Translations under genes and position numbers: made by a program
The notes under the pieces: generated by a model
Told to the model about the DNA's origin: nothing
Database searches by the model: none
What the model saw: only the letters and a program-made list of their open reading frames with translations
Source of the DNA: Bradyrhizobium barranii subsp. apii
GTDB lineage: Bacteria; Pseudomonadota; Alphaproteobacteria; Rhizobiales; Xanthobacteraceae
Direction: 5' to 3'
DNA: 64,000 nt
Assembly (NCBI RefSeq): GCF_011516635.5
Contig: NZ_CP096255.1
Coordinates: 3,036,501-3,100,500, forward strand
Part shown: piece after piece, positions 59,535 to 64,000 of the stretch
How the letters are laid out: each line of letters begins with the position of its first letter
Numbering within the stretch: the first letter of the stretch is position 1

Positions 59535-62372
59535 TCAAGTCCGGAGTTGCGCGATCAAATCGCGCGCGCTGCGGATATCGGCGATGCCGGCGCCCTCGCT
59601 GAACGCCCCGCATGCACGTTCGAGAATTGCCAGGGCCTCTGCATTCTGGCCGGCTCCGATCATGAATCGCGCGAGGCTGATCGCACCGCGCAGCTCCCAG
59701 AACCGCGCGCCCTGCTGGTTGGCAATCTCCATGGCCTCGCGAAAGCGCGCCTCGGCGTCCCCCGCATGCCGCGGGCTCTTGAGCAACAATTCACCCTTGA
59801 TGCGCATCAGTTCCGGCAGATACCACAGCTCCTGCCGGTCGTTGCAGCGGGTCAGGACGTCCTCGATCACGTCGAGGCCACGGTCGACCTGGTGGGCCTC
59901 GCCTGAACACGCGGCGAGTTCGCCGAGCAGCGGAAGAAAGCGCGGCAGGAAACGCGCATCGCCGGCGCGATTGAGCTCTTCGCGCAGCAGCGGCAGGCCG
60001 GTTGCGACATCGCCACGCCTTACGACGACCGCCGCGTTGAAGGCCCGTGCCCACAGGCCCCACAGCCGGATGGCGTGGCGCTCGGTGTGTTCGAGTAGCT
60101 CGGCGCCGTGGCGCTCCGCGGCCTCGAAATCGCCGGACCAGAAGGCGATTGGGCAGGCGGCTTGCCCCAGCACGCTGCAGAAAGTCAGCGCGTGGCCGTT
60201 GGCGCGACCTTCCTCGATGTTTCGGGCGGCGAGCGCCTGGGCCTGATCGGCGAGGCCCTGAAGCCACAGGATGCGGGCCCGGAAATATTGCGTCGATATC
60301 CTGAGGTCGAGCGGGAAGATCTTCGGCTTCTCCGCCAGCACGTGCAGCGACGCGTTCACGCGCTCGATGCGCAGCCGTGCGTCGTTCTGATCGCCGAGAT
60401 AGTGCAGCGCCACCGCCATTAGCCGGTCGCCCAGCATGAGATCGGTCCTGTCCGACGAGTTCGCCGCTGCATTCGCAAACCGGTCGGCGAGCGCACGGGC
60501 CTTGCCGAACTGTCCGTTGTTGAACTGGTCGATGCACAGGCCCCAGAGCGCGCGCAGCCGGAAGTCCTTGTCGTCGAGCCTGTCAGCCAGCTCCAGGGTC
60601 GTCTCGAGGATCGGACGCGCCTCGCGGGCGCGGCCCTCGCCATACATCAGCGACCAGCCGAGCGCCGACAGGAGTTGCATGCGAATGCGATCGTCGCCGC
60701 TGTCGCCGAGCGCGGTGAGCGCCGTCTTGGCGCGCTCGCGGCATTCGGCGAACAGGGACAGGCGGACCCACAGCGTGACGGCAGCCGCCGTCAGCGCGAT
60801 CCCGAGTGCAGCGTCGCCGTCGGGCCCGAAGGCCCAGTTCAATGCGGCGCGCACATTGTCCAGCTCCGCGCCATAGATGCTCAGCCATTCCGGCAGCGGC
60901 GTCGATGTATCGGCCTCCGCGCGCTCGAAGAAGTCGCGAAAATGCTCTGCATGACGGCGCGCGAACTGACTGGTCTCGCCAAGCTCGTTCAGCTTTCCAT
61001 GCGCATAGGTGCGCGTGGTGTCGAGCAGGCGGTAGCGCAGCGTTCGCGAGCCGGATGGCGAGATCAGCGATTTGGTGACGAGACTGTCGATCGCCTCCAG
61101 CGTTTCGGACGTGCCGAGGCCGTCGCCGGCAGCCACCGCGGCAGCCGCCTCCGGCGCGAAGGGCCCGGCAAAGACCGACAGGCGTCGCAGCGTGGCACTC
61201 TCGGCGGGAGGTAGCAGATCGTAGCTCCAGTCGAGCGCCGCGGCGAGCGTCTGGTGTCGTGGCACGGCGGTGCGCCGACCCCGCCACTGCAACGAGAAGC
61301 GGCTGTCGAGCAGCGACGCCGTGCCGGCAATGCCGTACGCATTGACACGGCCGGCCGCGAGCTCGATTGCGAGCGCAATGCCATCGAGGCGCCGGCAAAT
61401 GCTCGCGACGAGCGGCGCTTCTTCCGCACTGAGCTGGAACGGAGCCGAGCTCTGCGCAATGCGCTCGACGAAGAGCTGGGCCGCGGGGTAAGCGAGGACC
61501 TCGGCGACTCCCAGGTCCTCGCGCTCCGGCGGGCAATCCAGCGGGAACAGGCGGAAAATCCTTTCGCCATCGCTCCGGAACGACTCGCGGCTGGTTGCGA
61601 GAACGCGAAGCTGCGGTGCGTCGCGAACGATGCGCTCGACGAGCGGTGCCAACGCATCCAGCACATGCTCGCAGCTGTCGAAGATCAGCAGAGCTGGGCC
61701 GGTCTTCAGAAATGTCAGCAGGGCCGGCGTTGGATCCTCCGCGCTGATGGTCAGTCCCAGTGCGGAGGCGATGGTGGTCGCGATGTGGCTGGCATCCCTC
61801 AGCGGACCGAAGTCGACGAAGAATACGCGCCCGCCGAAATCCGCCGATCTGCGATGCCCGACGGTGACGGCGACGGCGGTCTTGCCGATGCCGCCGGGGC
61901 CGACCACCGTCATGAAGCGATGCAGCGAAAGCCCGTTCGATATCTTCTCGACGATCTCCTCCCGTCCGAGCATTTTCGAGAGCGGCGAGGGAAGGGAACG
62001 GGGAGGTGCGATATTCACGGCGGGCTGAGCGGCCGGCGGGGCCGCGTGAGCGAGCGAGGCGACAAAGCAGTAGCCGCGGCCGGGCACATTGACGACATAA
62101 CGGGCCGACTTCCCGGTATCGCCCAGCGCCTTGCGCAGTGCCGCGACGTGGAAGCGCAGGCTGCCCTCGTCGACATTGACGTCGGCCCAGATGCGCTTGA
62201 CCAGCTCTCTCTTGTCGATGACTTCGCCGGGGCGCTCGGCGAGGAAGATCAGAATATCGAGCGCGTGGCCGCCGACGTGAAGCGGCGAGCCCTCCTTCTC
62301 CAAGAGCCGCGACTTCGGAAATAGTCGAAATGGCCCAAAAGAAATGGCCGAGTCTTCGATACGATCTGGCAC
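59535..62372 (-). CDS. STAND-type regulator: OmpR-like winged helix, ATPase, TPR-like tail
   Basis: About 945 residues from GTG 62372, aligned with the start of its paralogue at 49144; a TTG at 62390 would add six residues. The winged helix has ISFGPFRLFPKSRLLEKEGS, VNVDEGSLRFHVAALRKAL and NVPGRGYCFVA. The ATPase has GPGGIGKTAVAVTVGH and LLIFDSCEHVLDAL, with TSRESFRSDGERIFRLFPLD. The tail is TPR-like with many AxxxYxxG-type helices. It is closer to the 46301 paralogue than to the one at 37537. It sits between an aldo/keto reductase and a Bug receptor gene. Confidence 0.85.
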   Translation of the reverse strand: MPDRIEDSAISFGPFRLFPKSRLLEKEGSPLHVGGHALDILIFLAERPGEVIDKRELVKRIWADVNVDEGSLRFHVAALRKALGDTGKSARYVVNVPGRGYCFVASLAHAAPPAAQPAVNIAPPRSLPSPLSKMLGREEIVEKISNGLSLHRFMTVVGPGGIGKTAVAVTVGHRRSADFGGRVFFVDFGPLRDASHIATTIASALGLTISAEDPTPALLTFLKTGPALLIFDSCEHVLDALAPLVERIVRDAPQLRVLATSRESFRSDGERIFRLFPLDCPPEREDLGVAEVLAYPAAQLFVERIAQSSAPFQLSAEEAPLVASICRRLDGIALAIELAAGRVNAYGIAGTASLLDSRFSLQWRGRRTAVPRHQTLAAALDWSYDLLPPAESATLRRLSVFAGPFAPEAAAAVAAGDGLGTSETLEAIDSLVTKSLISPSGSRTLRYRLLDTTRTYAHGKLNELGETSQFARRHAEHFRDFFERAEADTSTPLPEWLSIYGAELDNVRAALNWAFGPDGDAALGIALTAAAVTLWVRLSLFAECRERAKTALTALGDSGDDRIRMQLLSALGWSLMYGEGRAREARPILETTLELADRLDDKDFRLRALWGLCIDQFNNGQFGKARALADRFANAAANSSDRTDLMLGDRLMAVALHYLGDQNDARLRIERVNASLHVLAEKPKIFPLDLRISTQYFRARILWLQGLADQAQALAARNIEEGRANGHALTFCSVLGQAACPIAFWSGDFEAAERHGAELLEHTERHAIRLWGLWARAFNAAVVVRRGDVATGLPLLREELNRAGDARFLPRFLPLLGELAACSGEAHQVDRGLDVIEDVLTRCNDRQELWYLPELMRIKGELLLKSPRHAGDAEARFREAMEIANQQGARFWELRGAISLARFMIGAGQNAEALAILERACGAFSEGAGIADIRSARDLIAQLRT

Positions 62373-62417
62373 GCGCCATTGCCCCCGCAACGGGAGTCAG
62401 AATGTATTACTTTTTGG

Positions 62418-62454
62418 TCTATCAGAACGAGGCGTACAGTAAACTGGCCGAAAG
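62418..62454 (-). promoter_or_regulatory. conserved 37-bp element upstream of a STAND regulator gene (copy B)
   Basis: Aligns without gaps to 49187-49223; both contain CAGAACGAGG and AGTAAACTGG in the plus orientation. It lies 46 bp before the proposed start. No other signal is clear in the 280-bp gap to the Bug receptor. Confidence 0.55.
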
Positions 62455-62670
62455 CAGTGGGCAGAGCTGGTAGCCCTGCGCGCATGGCTTCGATCGGTCG
62501 GTCCGCCGAAATAACCCTTAAGAAGTAAAGGGTTACGTTGACATGACAAGGCAATGACACCGGTGCTCTCACCCGGATGGCGAATTGACGGCGGTAGCAG
62601 ATTGCTGAGACTGGATGGTTCGGGAGCCGGTCCCGCCTCGACAGTGACCACCGACTTCCGGAATTCGAAC

Positions 62671-63660
62671 ATGGCTTCCTTCTCGCGGCGACGATTCGTC
62701 CATGCGCTATCGGGCGCAGCGGCGCTGGCGGCCATCCCGCGCAGCGGACAAACCGCTGATTATCCGTCTCGTCCCATTCGTCTGGTGCTTCCGTACGGAG
62801 CCGGCGGAGCGGGGGACCAGATCGGGCGTCCCTGGGTGGACAAGATGTCATCGCTGCTTGGGCCGACCTTCGTGGAATATATCGGCGGTGCGGGCGGCGC
62901 GATCGGGGCTGCGACGGTCGCGCGCGAGGAGCCCGACGGCTATTCGTTGCTGCTCGGCAACGGCAGCACGCAGGTCATCATTCCCCTGACCTCGAAAAAT
63001 CCCGGCTATTCGGTCGACGATTTTCGCGCCATCTATCGCTTGATCAGCACCGCGCTGGTTTTCGCGGTCCACCCGTCGGTGCCTGCCGCGGATCTGCGTG
63101 AGCTGATCGTCTACGCTAGGGACAATCCGGGAAAACTGTCCTACGGGACACCAGGCATCGGCACTGGCAACCATCTGGTCGGCGAATCCTTCAAGCAGCA
63201 GGCCGGCGCGCTGGACATCGTCCACGTGCCGTATCGGGGCATTTCGCAGGCGACCAACGACCTCGCCGGTGGCCAGATATCGCTCGTCATCGGCGTCATG
63301 TCCGACCAGTTGAAGCAACTGGGCGAGGCCGGGAAGGTCAGGCTGCTGGCGGTCACCAGCGAAAAGCGGTTGAGCGGCGCGCCGGAGATTCCAACCGCGG
63401 TCGAATCCGGCATGCCGGATCTCCGCTATGAGGGCTGGTTCGGCATCTTCGCACCGAGGCACACCGACGATGCGATCATCGACCGGATCGCGCAGGCGAC
63501 GCTGGTCGCGATGGCCGATCCGGCGATGCAGGCAAACTACCGTGCCCAGGGCATCGAGCCCGACATCGATTCGAGTCCCGACAAATTCCAGCGCATCATC
63601 GACGCGACGACGGCAAGCCTGGCGCCCGTGATCAAGTCGATCGGGCTGAGCAATTTGTGA
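62671..63660 (+). CDS. tripartite tricarboxylate (Bug-family) solute receptor
   Basis: 329 residues from ATG 62671. The twin-arginine-type signal (MASFSRRRFVHALSGAAALA) is followed by YPSRPIRLVLPYGAGGAGDQ, the Bug N-terminal signature, then GAATVAREEPDGYSLLLGNG and YGTPGIGTGNHLVGESFKQQ, HVPYRGISQATNDLAGGQIS. Such periplasmic receptors bind carboxylates or aromatic compounds. No TctA/TctB membrane partner is in view, as is common in Bradyrhizobium, where many Bug genes are orphans. Confidence 0.9.
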   Translation: MASFSRRRFVHALSGAAALAAIPRSGQTADYPSRPIRLVLPYGAGGAGDQIGRPWVDKMSSLLGPTFVEYIGGAGGAIGAATVAREEPDGYSLLLGNGSTQVIIPLTSKNPGYSVDDFRAIYRLISTALVFAVHPSVPAADLRELIVYARDNPGKLSYGTPGIGTGNHLVGESFKQQAGALDIVHVPYRGISQATNDLAGGQISLVIGVMSDQLKQLGEAGKVRLLAVTSEKRLSGAPEIPTAVESGMPDLRYEGWFGIFAPRHTDDAIIDRIAQATLVAMADPAMQANYRAQGIEPDIDSSPDKFQRIIDATTASLAPVIKSIGLSNL

Positions 63661-63675
63661 GGCCGCTCAGGCCTC
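63659..63675. terminator. short hairpin over convergent stops
   Basis: GAGGCC / GGCCTC with a five-base loop, spanning the stops at 63660 and 63667. Weak evidence for a shared terminator. Confidence 0.35.
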
Positions 63676-64000
63676 CACGCGCGACGTCTGCCGGCCCTCC
63701 GCCGTGACCATGCGCGCCGACAGCGCGACGAGACACATCAGCGCGGCCAGCAGCCAGAACGCTGTCGGCAATCCGCCAAGCCGTGCGACGAAGCCGACGC
63801 CGGCGGGACCGATGAGGATGCCCGCGTAGCCTGCGGTCGTGATGGCGGCGACGGCGAGCCCCGTGGGCATCACGGTCTGCCTGGCCGCCCGGCGGAACAG
63901 CACCGGCACAAGGTTCGATGCACCGAGGCCGATCAGCAGGAAGCCGCCGATGGCGACCGCCGCTACGGGCGCCCTGAGCAGGACTACGAAGCCCGCGATC
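63667..64000 (-). CDS. MFS transporter, C-terminal part (gene runs off the window)
   Basis: The last ~110 residues of a membrane protein open to the right edge. The readable part has helices VAIGGFLLIGLGASNLVPVL, AVAAITTAGYAGILIGPAGV and AFWLLAALMCLVALSARMV. The GLGASNLVPVLFRRA and GYAGILIGPAGVGFVARLGG segments match the last four helices of YbjJ-like MFS permeases. Substrate unknown. The start lies beyond 64000. Confidence 0.8.
   Translation of the reverse strand, partial: IAGFVVLLRAPVAAVAIGGFLLIGLGASNLVPVLFRRAARQTVMPTGLAVAAITTAGYAGILIGPAGVGFVARLGGLPTAFWLLAALMCLVALSARMVTAEGRQTSRVEA

Noticed and set aside
1..64000. tRNA, rRNA, prophage or symbiosis-island borders
   Set aside because: No cloverleaf, rRNA, integrase or phage structural gene was recognised, and the only mobile elements are the two IS630 copies.

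Overview
The window reads as chromosomal DNA of a GC-rich alphaproteobacterium, most likely Bradyrhizobium or a close relative. The reasons are the codon usage, FixK/FNR-type TTGAT-N4-ATCAA boxes, a FixK-like regulator without cysteines, FixJ-type response regulators, and gene families typical of that group (IalB, AspT, DUF3300, DUF2950). I saw no rRNA, tRNA, CRISPR array or phage. No symbiosis or nitrogen-fixation structural genes are present.

Region 1 (1-7.2 kb) holds gamma-glutamyltransferase, glucosamine-6-phosphate deaminase and a ROK repressor in overlapping order. Divergent from them are a peptide-type ABC binding protein and two permeases, with a ROK-style operator in the intergenic space and no ATPase gene nearby.

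Region 2 (7.2-33 kb) looks like a low-oxygen island. Six FNR/FixK-like boxes (7357, 8538, 15826, 18368, 24767, 29667) precede operons around a FixK-like regulator, a FixJ-like regulator and a stand-alone receiver. The operons encode an AI-2E-type permease, an acetate-kinase-like protein with altered catalytic residues plus a K+ channel, AspT-like carrier/hydrolase/IalB, DUF1275/SulP, a long Orn/Lys/Arg-type decarboxylase with a second AspT-like carrier, PPK2, YibI/YibH-like proteins, and DUF3300/DUF2950 envelope proteins. The theme is energy conservation and envelope adaptation.

Region 3 (33-55 kb) is a stress and detoxification island: a BisC-type molybdoenzyme, AraC regulator, three alpha/beta hydrolases of epoxide-hydrolase type, DJ-1/PfpI, a VOC protein, OsmC, MsrA and a sensorless HWE kinase. 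Six promoters here carry CTAAC-like pentamers at a 10-bp period, and in each a possible -10 starts exactly 23 bp after the last pentamer. Such tandem repeats are what OmpR/ToxR-type winged helices bind, and two large STAND regulators with that winged helix (37.5 and 46.3 kb) lie in the island, with a third at 59.5 kb. I propose a so far unnamed regulon.

Region 4 (55-64 kb) has a TetR repressor divergent from an EmrAB-type efflux pair, an aldo/keto reductase, the third STAND regulator, a Bug-type solute receptor and the end of an MFS gene.

Two 1052-bp IS630-family copies, same orientation and three mismatches apart, lie at 28541 and 41251. Four genes (histidine kinase, DUF3300, HlyD, MFS) each carry one single-base indel. 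Either they are recent mutations or the assembly has residual errors.
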